Assembly (NCBI GenBank): GCA_905373425.1
Contig: CAJPST010000061.1
Location: 1 to 11,378 of the forward strand
Length of the DNA: 11,378 nucleotides
Reading direction: 5' to 3'
Source: an uncultured Mesocricetibacter sp.
GTDB lineage: Bacteria > Pseudomonadota > Gammaproteobacteria > Enterobacterales > Pasteurellaceae
The notes under the pieces are model-generated. The model made no database searches. It saw only the letters and a list, made by a program, of their open reading frames with translations, and was not told the origin of the DNA. Shown here one piece after another: positions 1-5,367 of the stretch (its first letter is position 1; the number at the start of each line of letters is the position of its first letter). Position numbers and translations under genes: made by a program.

Positions 1-42
1 ATTTATAAAAGTGTCAGAAAATAACTTATTGTGAGCAATAAA

Positions 43-1170
43 ATGCAATGTAATTTAACGAAAACTATGAAAATATCATTATTAATGAGCTGTGTGGCAT
101 TATTTGGCTGTTCTAATGACAGCGAAGTCGCAGATAAAATAAAAGCATCGCATGGAGAACCTTTGAATACAGGCGATACTTACACAAAACCGAGAACTAT
201 TGAGAATTTTTATGATTATGTGGAGTTTCTCAAAAATAAAGCAGCTCAAAATGGCGTTTCAACAAAAACTTTAGGGGAACAAAAAAATATTCAATATATT
301 TCCAAAGCCGTTATGTTAGATCAACAACAGGCAGGACGAAATAATAGACGTAATCCGGACGAGCCGCCGAAATTAAACCCGAACGGAGCGACCAATTATT
401 TAAATCGAGTTTTGACACAGGAAAAAGTAGATATTGCGGCGGAGAGACTTGGGGAAATTATGCCGCCACTTGAAAATGCGAGTAAGACATATTCGGTGCC
501 AAAAGAATATCTGTTAGCTTTGTGGGGAATGGAAAGCAGTTTCGGACACTACCAAGGCAAGTATGATGTGCTTTCCGTATTAGCAACATTGGCATTTGAC
601 GGTCGCCGTGAGAATTTATTCAGCAAAGAATTTATCAATGCGATGAAAATGTTGGATCATAATCATATTGATCGTTACCAAATGCTTGGTTCTTGGGCAG
701 GGGCAATGGGGCAGACTCAATTTATGCCGACCTCTTTTCTTAATTATGCGGCAGACGGTGATAGCGATGGTGTAAAAAATATTTGGACAAATCATTATGA
801 TATATTCGCCTCTATTGCTAATTACTTGCATACTGTCGGTTGGGACAAAGATTTACCATGGGGAATAGAAGTTACATTGGCTCAACCTTTAGAATTGAAT
901 TTATCCGGGATTGAAGCAAATAAGAAACGTTCACTTTCTGATTGGCAAGGATTAGGTGTGAGTTTGAAGTTTGCCACACCACAAGAACAGCAAAAATTGG
1001 CCGCACTTTCGTCTGCTGATTTATGGCTGATTCGTCCCGATAAAGAAGTCGGGCGTGCATTTTTAGTATCGAATAATTTCCGTACTATTTTGGACTGGAA
1101 TCGATCTCAATATTTCGGACTTAGTATTGGCATGTTTGCAGACCGAATTAAACAGCAGACAGGCCTGTAA
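43..1170 (+). CDS. MltB-like lytic murein transglycosylase (GH103), lipoprotein
   Basis: A membrane-bound enzyme expected to cleave the MurNAc-GlcNAc bond of peptidoglycan, leaving 1,6-anhydro-MurNAc ends, from the periplasmic face of the outer membrane. The start at 43 gives 375 residues. The first 23 are a lipoprotein signal (Lys7 and Lys10, hydrophobic stretch, lipobox LFGC with Cys23). The SLT_2/GH103 catalytic domain fills roughly residues 110-370. LLALWGMESSFG carries the expected catalytic Glu164, and SWAGAMGQTQFMPTSF followed by ADGDSDG is the family's substrate-groove signature. Length is close to E. coli MltB (361). Start choice: the ATG at 43 has a weak Shine-Dalgarno GTGAG 7 nt upstream. 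GTG at 31 and ATG at 67 (15-residue signal) are in frame and also possible. GH103 contains several MltB/SltB paralogues, so no symbol is assigned. Transcribed alone and closed by a hairpin at 1179. Confidence 0.9.
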   Translation: MQCNLTKTMKISLLMSCVALFGCSNDSEVADKIKASHGEPLNTGDTYTKPRTIENFYDYVEFLKNKAAQNGVSTKTLGEQKNIQYISKAVMLDQQQAGRNNRRNPDEPPKLNPNGATNYLNRVLTQEKVDIAAERLGEIMPPLENASKTYSVPKEYLLALWGMESSFGHYQGKYDVLSVLATLAFDGRRENLFSKEFINAMKMLDHNHIDRYQMLGSWAGAMGQTQFMPTSFLNYAADGDSDGVKNIWTNHYDIFASIANYLHTVGWDKDLPWGIEVTLAQPLELNLSGIEANKKRSLSDWQGLGVSLKFATPQEQQKLAALSSADLWLIRPDKEVGRAFLVSNNFRTILDWNRSQYFGLSIGMFADRIKQQTGL

Positions 1171-1178
1171 TGGAACTT

Positions 1179-1207
1179 AAAAGTCGTCTCAATTAAGACG
1201 ACTTTTA
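1179..1207 (+). terminator. Intrinsic terminator of the transglycosylase gene
   Basis: A perfect 11-bp stem: AAAAGTCGTCT (1179-1189) and AGACGACTTTT (1196-1206), with a 6-nt loop, 8 nt after the stop codon. The run of T is short and is part of the stem. Confidence 0.75.
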
Positions 1208-1262
1208 CTAAAAATGAAAACTGTTCGCTTGCAGAGCATTTAACCAAGACTAAGCAACAAAA

Positions 1263-1282
1263 GAGCGGTCGATTTTCCGCTC
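1263..1282 (-). terminator. Terminator of the CAP-domain gene, built on a near-uptake signal
   Basis: On the minus strand, just after the TAA of the CAP gene: stem GAGCGG / CCGCTC with an 8-nt loop, followed by TTTT. One arm contains AAGAGCGGT (1261-1269, plus), one base away from the uptake signal AAGTGCGGT. Together with the hairpin at 1179 it separates two convergent genes. Confidence 0.6.
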
Positions 1283-1288
1283 GTTTTC

Positions 1289-2281
1289 TTATTTAATCTC
1301 AAACCAATAATCGTAATTTTGAAATTTCCCATTAACCAATATGTTACTGATTTTAACGTAATAGCGTTCATTGTTTTTCGTACCGATAGCTCGCCATTGA
1401 ATTGAGTTACCAATCCCGGCAACGGAAGGTGAGTTAATCGGAGTATATTTAATATCACTAATTTTCATATACTTGCCATTAGAGTTGCTGACACTGATTT
1501 TAGCTTGCGAATAATCAACGGCTCCTAAGTTGTTGTTAGGGTTGTTTTTATCCACAATAACGGAAAAAGAAGAAAACCAATCGTGCATGAACCATTGTGA
1601 CTTATAATTTTTATAAGGATAAGCGACATAATCCGCTTTAGTATTTGGAACCGCCTGACGTTGATTTCCTATGTAAACCACTGCGCTGTCAATATAAGTT
1701 TTATAGAAATCCGTTGAACGACCGTAAGAAATGTCGCCTAAAAACGGATCTAAAAACCAAAAACGATGCCCAAGTGAAATAACATTATCATCAATGAGTA
1801 ATTCACGGATAGATTCTTCAATGTAATTGTCCGTTGCCAGTACGGCGCTTTGGGCGGAGAAAAGATGTAAGTTTCCTTTGCGACTGCCTTCATAGCCATT
1901 TTTAGAATAGCATTTCATGCGAATATCGGGATAATGCGTTAACGTATTATTGGCAGCCATAATTAACGCAGAAGCCGCAGTAAATTTATCCTTTGTCGTG
2001 TCATAGCCGACTTCTTCCAATCCATGAGCTCGACGGATGGCATTCAATTCTTTTAAGGCTTTGCGCTTTTCATCATATTTCAGCCAACCAGATTGGCAAT
2101 TTCGAACATCAGGCAACGTTTCATAAGCATTCTTAATTTTGTCCGTAGCTCGTTGTTCAGCCTCTTTTAATTCTTCGGCATTACGGTATTTGAAGCGTAC
2201 TATCGAATGTACTTCTTCTGCTCCAACGGCAAAAGAAACAAATAAAAGAGCCAAAAGAGACATTTTACCACTTAACTTCAT
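1289..2281 (-). CDS. Secreted CAP/SCP (PR-1-like) domain protein
   Basis: A 330-residue exported protein of the CAP superfamily; its biochemical role is unknown. Residues 1-21 form a Sec signal peptide (Lys2, Lys6, hydrophobic core, likely cleavage after VGA). The CAP-like region spans about 75-190: LNAIRRAHGL opens it, THYPD supplies one conserved-type His (116), NYIEESIRELL is the helix before the second His motif, and GHRFWFLDPFLGDISYG (171-187) matches the CAP 'GHRxxxLxPxxxxxGxG' signature with His172. Residues about 220-330 are rich in alternating polar/hydrophobic stretches and look like a beta-sandwich domain. A TTG two codons upstream (2287) is also open, but the ATG at 2281 has GGGA about 8 nt before it and starts the signal peptide cleanly. 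No operon partner. Fold call fairly sure, function open. Confidence 0.8.
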   Translation of the reverse strand: MKLSGKMSLLALLFVSFAVGAEEVHSIVRFKYRNAEELKEAEQRATDKIKNAYETLPDVRNCQSGWLKYDEKRKALKELNAIRRAHGLEEVGYDTTKDKFTAASALIMAANNTLTHYPDIRMKCYSKNGYEGSRKGNLHLFSAQSAVLATDNYIEESIRELLIDDNVISLGHRFWFLDPFLGDISYGRSTDFYKTYIDSAVVYIGNQRQAVPNTKADYVAYPYKNYKSQWFMHDWFSSFSVIVDKNNPNNNLGAVDYSQAKISVSNSNGKYMKISDIKYTPINSPSVAGIGNSIQWRAIGTKNNERYYVKISNILVNGKFQNYDYWFEIK

Positions 2282-2515
2282 AATCAATCCCGCATGATAA
2301 GTAAGAGAAAAAACAACTCTATTCTAACTGTTGATGGTAAATTCTGCTACTAATAATAAGAAAATTAATTGTAATCAATAAGCACCAAAGTTTATGGCAT
2401 GGTAATGAGTTTTTTTCTTACTTGATGAGTATTAGAAAAATAAGCTAAATATTATATTAATGGAAATTAACTTCCAATTTATGTATAATTTCCAAAAATA
2501 TGAAATTTATTTCCA
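2282..2515. other. Divergent intergenic region between CAP gene and ATPase gene
   Basis: AT-rich spacer of 234 bases. The right end holds the ATPase promoter and its TTCCAA/TTGGAA motifs, described separately. I see no convincing sigma-70 promoter for the CAP gene, no small ORF with a good ribosome binding site, and no strong hairpin. Confidence 0.6.
2461..2489 (+). promoter_or_regulatory. Sigma-70 promoter of the ATPase gene
   Basis: Perfect -10 TATAAT at 2484-2489, 17-bp spacer, and -35 TGGAAA at 2461-2466 (4 of 6 matches to TTGACA). A start of transcription near 2496 would leave a leader of only about 20-30 nt before the ATPase start. Confidence 0.65.
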
Positions 2516-2516
2516 A
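2461..2516 (+). promoter_or_regulatory. Cluster of TTCCAA/TTGGAA-type motifs over the ATPase promoter (putative operator)
   Basis: An inverted repeat TGGAA-N6-TTCCA at 2461-2476 overlaps the -35 box. TTCCAA then recurs at 2472, 2490 and 2511; the last two are inside exact direct repeats ATTTCCAA at 2488-2495 and 2509-2516, spaced 21 bp (two helical turns). The final copy runs into the ATG at 2516. Position over -35, -10 and start codon is that of a repressor site; autoregulation by the ATPase is an inference. Confidence 0.5.
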
Positions 2517-3718
2517 TGAGTGAAGCTATGATCTCTCGTGAAAATTATTTACAACAACTGATTCAATTTAAAGATACCGATTTTATCAAAGTCATCTCGG
2601 GTGTTCGTCGTTCCGGTAAATCGGTGTTACTCATGCAATACCGTGATTACCTTCAACAACAAGGCATTGCCTCTGAAAATATTCTTTATCTCAATTTTGA
2701 ATCTTTTGAATATCAATGGGTGAAAGATGCTCAAGACTTCCAACAGCTTATTCAAGAAAAAATGCCGTCTTCTCAGGAGAAAACCTACTTTCTGATTGAT
2801 GAAATTCAGTTTGTGGAAGGTTGGCAAAAAATCGTCAATGCGCTTCGCGTGAGTTTTAACACCGACATTGTAATTACAGGTTCCAATGCTAACTTGCTTT
2901 CCGGCGAACTTGCGACGCTGTTAAGCGGTCGGTATGTGGAAATCAGAATTTACCCGCTTTCTTTTAAAGAATTTTTACGTTCCAAAAATGTGGATAGCCA
3001 ATCAAGATTGGTGGATAAACTCTATTCGGAATATGAAAAATATGGCGGTTTCCCCAGTGTTGCTATTGCTGATGAATCTTTAAAAGAAACGATTTTATCG
3101 GGTATTTTTGATTCCATCGTTCTGAATGACATTGCTCACCGAGCCGGCGTGAAAGATACTCATATTCTTAAAAGCGTGATTCTCTTTTTGGCGGATAACG
3201 TAGGGCAGTTAGTGAATCCGAGCAAAATTAGCAACACGCTCACGTCCGAACGTGTCCCCACTTCAAATCACACCATCAGCAAATATCTAGATTTGTTAGA
3301 AAATGCCTTTCTTTTTTATAAAGCAAAACAATACGATATTCGCGGAAAAGGCTATTTAAAAACCAATGCGAAATATTTTATTGTGGATAACGGTTTAAGA
3401 CGACACGCTATCGGCAAAAAAGGCGCGAATTATGCAAATCACTTAGAAAATATTGTCTTTATTGAATTGCTAAGACGAGGTTATACCGTAGATGTGGGTA
3501 AACTCGACAGCAAAGAGATTGATTTTATCGCCCGAAAAGCCGATGAAATTTTATATGTACAAGTCGTCTTTGAAATCCCTGAAAATACTCACGAAACAGA
3601 TAATCTTTTGCATATTAAAGATAACTATAAAAAGATCTTAATTACCGGGAAATATTACGAACAAACAGAGATTGATGGGATTGAAGTGATTTATGTGGTG
3701 GATTGGTTGTTGCAATAA
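2516..3718 (+). CDS. AAA ATPase with DUF4143-type C-terminal domain
   Basis: A 400-residue ATP-binding protein of the widespread 'AAA_14 plus DUF4143' family, common in mobile or accessory regions and without an established general function. The N-terminal P-loop domain has Walker A GVRRSGKS (29-36), Walker B YFLIDEIQ (91-98) and the family motif TGSNANLLSGELATLLSGR (121-139). The middle (about 200-265) looks helical, perhaps winged-helix. The C-terminus has the DUF4143 pattern: YFIVDNGLRR, then E311, KEIDFIAR (333-340) and YVQV (347-350), which resembles a degenerate PD-(D/E)XK nuclease-like core. Start: ATG 2516 lies inside a promoter repeat and lacks a Shine-Dalgarno; the in-frame ATG at 2528 (GAG 7 nt upstream) may be the true start, giving 396 residues. 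A single gene with its own promoter. A DNA-related role is plausible but not shown. Confidence 0.88.
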   Translation: MSEAMISRENYLQQLIQFKDTDFIKVISGVRRSGKSVLLMQYRDYLQQQGIASENILYLNFESFEYQWVKDAQDFQQLIQEKMPSSQEKTYFLIDEIQFVEGWQKIVNALRVSFNTDIVITGSNANLLSGELATLLSGRYVEIRIYPLSFKEFLRSKNVDSQSRLVDKLYSEYEKYGGFPSVAIADESLKETILSGIFDSIVLNDIAHRAGVKDTHILKSVILFLADNVGQLVNPSKISNTLTSERVPTSNHTISKYLDLLENAFLFYKAKQYDIRGKGYLKTNAKYFIVDNGLRRHAIGKKGANYANHLENIVFIELLRRGYTVDVGKLDSKEIDFIARKADEILYVQVVFEIPENTHETDNLLHIKDNYKKILITGKYYEQTEIDGIEVIYVVDWLLQ

Positions 3719-3741
3719 ATCCAAAAACGTTGGAAATTTTA

Positions 3742-3750
3742 ACCGCACTT
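3742..3750 (-). repeat. DNA uptake signal sequence (Haemophilus type)
   Basis: AAGTGCGGT on the minus strand, followed by TAAAATTT, which fits the extended uptake consensus with its AT-rich tail. It lies 24 bases after the ATPase stop. Confidence 0.85.
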
Positions 3751-3771
3751 GTTGTAATTAATGTTTGTGGA

Positions 3772-3795
3772 GGCACGTGTTTTCTAACGTATGCC
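3772..3795 (+). repeat. Hairpin repeat copy E (inverted orientation, degenerate)
   Basis: Arms GGCACGTGTT and AACGTATGCC around loop TTCT: 10-4-10 geometry with one mismatch and two G-T pairs. It has the same size and TTCT loop as copy D and is inverted relative to copies A, B and C. Confidence 0.5.
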
Positions 3796-3843
3796 CTAGA
3801 AATTAAAGTGCGATTAATTTTTGCGGTGTTTTTGTTGGAATTA

Positions 3844-3867
3844 GGCACACGCTGGGAAGCGTGTGCC
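3844..3867 (-). repeat. Hairpin repeat copy A (perfect 10-bp stem)
   Basis: Arms GGCACACGCT and AGCGTGTGCC pair perfectly around loop GGGA. No T-run follows in either direction, so it is not a normal terminator. A degenerate uptake signal (AAGTGCGAT, 3806-3814) precedes it by 29 bases, the layout also seen at copy B. It sits directly against the truncated end of the PTS remnant. Confidence 0.75.
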
Positions 3868-3875
3868 ATCAGAGG

Positions 3876-4052
3876 GCCTTTATCACGTTCTTTAATGTCA
3901 AAGCCATTGCATTAGGTGCAGCAGGTTTCTTAGGTATTCCATCTATCAAACCGGATAGCCTTGCAATGTACAGCATCGGTATGGTGATTTCATTTGTAGT
4001 GGCATTCACTCTTTCAGTAGTTTTCGTGAAACGCGCACAAGCAAAAGCCTAA
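3876..4052 (+). pseudogene. C-terminal remnant of a PTS sugar permease (EIIC)
   Basis: About 58 codons that read as the last part of a glucose/sucrose/trehalose-type PTS EIIC: FFNVKAIALGAAGFLGIPS, then a hydrophobic membrane segment YSIGMVISFVVAFTLSVVF and a basic tail KRAQAKA. The reading frame is open back to about 3861, but the recognisable protein starts right after hairpin copy A, and the permease body and EIIB domain are absent. There is no plausible start codon with a ribosome binding site. It keeps its own stop and a strong terminator, so it looks like the 3' stump of a deleted gene. The PTS assignment rests on recognised sequence style; the exact sugar cannot be told. Confidence 0.6.
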
Positions 4053-4066
4053 TCAAGATAAAAAAG

Positions 4067-4097
4067 AAAAAGCACGAGTTTAACCTCGTGCTTTTTT
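4067..4097 (+). terminator. Bidirectional terminator between PTS remnant and lipoprotein gene
   Basis: Stem AAAAAGCACGAG (4067-4078) and CTCGTGCTTTTT (4085-4096) with loop TTTAAC, ending in a T-run. It is the original terminator of the lost PTS gene. A-rich sequence on the left provides a T-run on the other strand, so it can also stop minus-strand transcription from the lipoprotein gene. Confidence 0.85.
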
Positions 4098-4122
4098 GTT
4101 TGGAAAAATGCGTCTAAAAATG

Positions 4123-4131
4123 ACCGCACTT
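4123..4131 (-). repeat. DNA uptake signal sequence
   Basis: AAGTGCGGT on the minus strand, followed by CATTTTT, 11 bases downstream of the lipoprotein stop codon. Confidence 0.85.
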
Positions 4132-4141
4132 TCAGTGAGAA

Positions 4142-4609
4142 TTAGCCTTCTCGACAATTTAACCAAGCCGTTCTCATGCCTTGATTGTTTTTGTAATACA
4201 CGGAATTATTTTCATGAGCGATTAAATCAACATAACTGCCATCAATTGGTTCATAAGAGCGATAAATCACTTCAAAGCGATTTCCTCGTGCATTTAAGGT
4301 GCGATTTTCCACATGATCAAACGGCACAGCTTTTCCACCATCTAATTGGAAATAAATACCAAAGTTATCTTTCATGCGGCTTTCTCTTGAAAGCGGGAAG
4401 TAAGTGGTTAAATAAGAATTCGAACCCGTTTCTGAATTACGGCAAGAATAGTAATAACGTTTGTAATCTTTCGGATTGTTTAATTCCGCTTGGCTAATAT
4501 TATTTTTAAGGTATCGTGTTTTAACGGTTTTCTTTGGTTGTGGTGTTGTGGTACAAGCAAACAAACCTACGAATGCAACCGTCATTAATGCTATTTTCAA
4601 TTTATTCAT
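4142..4609 (-). CDS. Small lipoprotein of unknown function
   Basis: A 155-residue predicted lipoprotein. Residues 1-18 form a signal peptide (MNKLKIALMTVAFVGLFA), with the lipobox ending in Cys19, followed by a Thr/Pro/Lys-rich linker (20-35). The mature part (about 45-155) is Tyr-, Asn- and Arg-rich with probable beta strands and has just two further cysteines, C56 (YYYSCRN) and C152 (WLNCREG), well placed to form one disulfide joining both ends of the domain. This is reminiscent of small beta-barrel periplasmic lipoproteins such as lysozyme inhibitors (MliC type), but the MliC signature is not visible, so no function is given. The frame is open upstream to 4735; the ATG at 4609 is chosen because it starts the signal peptide and has GGAA about 8-9 nt upstream. 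Monocistronic. Confidence 0.82.
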   Translation of the reverse strand: MNKLKIALMTVAFVGLFACTTTPQPKKTVKTRYLKNNISQAELNNPKDYKRYYYSCRNSETGSNSYLTTYFPLSRESRMKDNFGIYFQLDGGKAVPFDHVENRTLNARGNRFEVIYRSYEPIDGSYVDLIAHENNSVYYKNNQGMRTAWLNCREG

Positions 4610-4648
4610 CGATAAAGTTCCGAGAGTAGAGTGAATGAGAAAGGGAGT

Positions 4649-4676
4649 ATGATAGCGTAAATTGGGGATAGTGCAA
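4649..4676 (-). promoter_or_regulatory. Promoter of the lipoprotein gene
   Basis: On the minus strand: -35 TTGCAC (4671-4676), 16-bp spacer, -10 TATCAT (4649-4654), about 40 bases ahead of the chosen start. This supports the start at 4609 rather than the upstream extension. Confidence 0.5.
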
Positions 4677-4689
4677 TATAGAAAGGATA

Positions 4690-4698
4690 AAGTGCGGT
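4690..4698 (+). repeat. DNA uptake signal sequence
   Basis: AAGTGCGGT followed by TGATTTTTGA. It lies 30 bases before hairpin copy B. Confidence 0.85.
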
Positions 4699-4728
4699 TG
4701 ATTTTTGAGGTATTTTTTATTGAAGTTA

Positions 4729-4752
4729 GGCGCACACTAGGAAGCGTGCGTC
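4729..4752 (-). repeat. Hairpin repeat copy B
   Basis: Arms GGCGCACACT and AGCGTGCGTC around loop AGGA, with one G-T pair and one mismatch. Together with the uptake signal at 4690 it forms a compound element of about 70 bases that matches the stretch from about 3805 to copy A (spacing differs by one base). Confidence 0.65.
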
Positions 4753-4778
4753 AACAGATTATGCTAATAAAGAGAGAT

Positions 4779-4802
4779 AGCGCCAGCGTTCTCGCTGGTG
4801 CT
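4779..4802 (+). repeat. Hairpin repeat copy D (inverted orientation)
   Basis: Arms AGCGCCAGCG and CGCTGGTGCT around loop TTCT, 10 bp with a single G-T pair. It faces copy C 94 bases away. The flanking GAT before the left arm matches the minus-strand flanks of copies A and C. Confidence 0.65.
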
Positions 4803-4896
4803 GTTTAATAAAATCATTGCGAATTTTACCCGTAAGCCGTTGGCAGAACCAATATTCAAAATTCTTTGGACTTTTTGACCGCTCTTTTAGCTGAGA

Positions 4897-4920
4897 GGCA
4901 CAAGCGAGGACGCTTGAGCC
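4897..4920 (-). repeat. Hairpin repeat copy C
   Basis: Arms GGCACAAGCG and CGCTTGAGCC around loop AGGA, one mismatch. A degenerate uptake signal (minus strand AAGAGCGGT, 4878-4886) lies 10 bases before it. It is the last feature before the AT-rich two-gene cassette. Confidence 0.65.
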
Positions 4921-4944
4921 ATCGTGGGTGTAATCAGGGCGGGG

Positions 4945-5367
4945 TTAATGTATATTAATTAGAGACTTAGCCGTATCATATAAGATGTATATGGCATAAA
5001 AAAATACACTCATTAATAAAACACTTATTAGATAATTTACTAAGTCTGGATAAAAATTGTATTTTTCTTTGGCGGAAAAAATGGATAAGACTAATGATAA
5101 ACCTATAAGAGCAACTTGCTCTTTGAGTGATTTAAGAATTTCCTTTTTTGTATTAGTAAAATTCTCACCTGACTGGTTTAGAGCTACAATCCTACTTAAT
5201 ACTATTCCAAGAACAGCTACATTAATGGCTAAAAGAGTCGTTAATAAGCTTATTAGGTTTTGTTGAAAAAACAATCTAGTAAAATTTACATCCAATAATA
5301 ATTCTATTAAATGAAATATACTTGATATAAAGAAACATACACAGAATGTAATGAATATTTGTACCAT
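4945..5367 (-). CDS. Four-helix inner-membrane protein, RexB-like candidate
   Basis: A 140-residue integral membrane protein with four predicted transmembrane segments at about 2-24, 37-60, 84-98 and 109-130, and short polar loops (65-82 is the longest, Lys/Glu-rich). No enzymatic motif is visible. Its start ATG overlaps the TAA of the gene before it (TAATG), with GGAG 7 bases upstream of the ATG, so the two are translationally coupled and very likely work together. Size, topology and place as second gene match lambda RexB (144 residues, four helices, proposed ion channel that depolarises the membrane on phage infection). That parallel is inferred; I see no long stretch of identity. Strongly AT-rich, unlike metH beside it. 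No clear terminator follows; copies C and D of the hairpin repeat lie downstream. Confidence 0.8.
   Translation of the reverse strand: MVQIFITFCVCFFISSIFHLIELLLDVNFTRLFFQQNLISLLTTLLAINVAVLGIVLSRIVALNQSGENFTNTKKEILKSLKEQVALIGLSLVLSIFSAKEKYNFYPDLVNYLISVLLMSVFFYAIYILYDTAKSLINIH

Larger units (their letters stand above)
4759..4944 (-). pseudogene. 61-codon remnant reading frame overlapping hairpin copies C and D
   Basis: An open frame on the minus strand that starts immediately after, and in the same frame as, the stop codon of the membrane-protein gene at 4945, and ends with TAA at 4759. It has no ATG, GTG or TTG start with a ribosome binding site. The predicted peptide contains QLKERSKSPKNFEYWFCQRL and ends in RWRYLSLLA. 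Hairpin copies C and D lie inside it. I cannot assign a function; it is either the tail of a decayed gene or an open frame created by the dispersed repeat itself. Confidence 0.3.

Noticed and set aside
3844..3867. Hairpin copy A as an intrinsic terminator of the ATPase gene
   Set aside because: The stem is strong but no T-run follows on either strand, and the same structure recurs elsewhere away from gene ends.
3703..3915. Open frame of 70 codons running from the ATPase end through the hairpin repeats
   Set aside because: It is made of repeat and uptake-signal sequence, has no ribosome binding site and its peptide resembles no protein; better explained as non-coding repeat.
4610..4735. Longer start for the lipoprotein gene (197 residues)
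   Set aside because: The extension has no lipoprotein or coding character, crosses the promoter and the uptake signal, and would bury the signal peptide.
3719..4945. CRISPR array
   Set aside because: The repeats are irregularly spaced, occur in both orientations and are imperfect palindromes; there are no uniform spacers and no cas genes.
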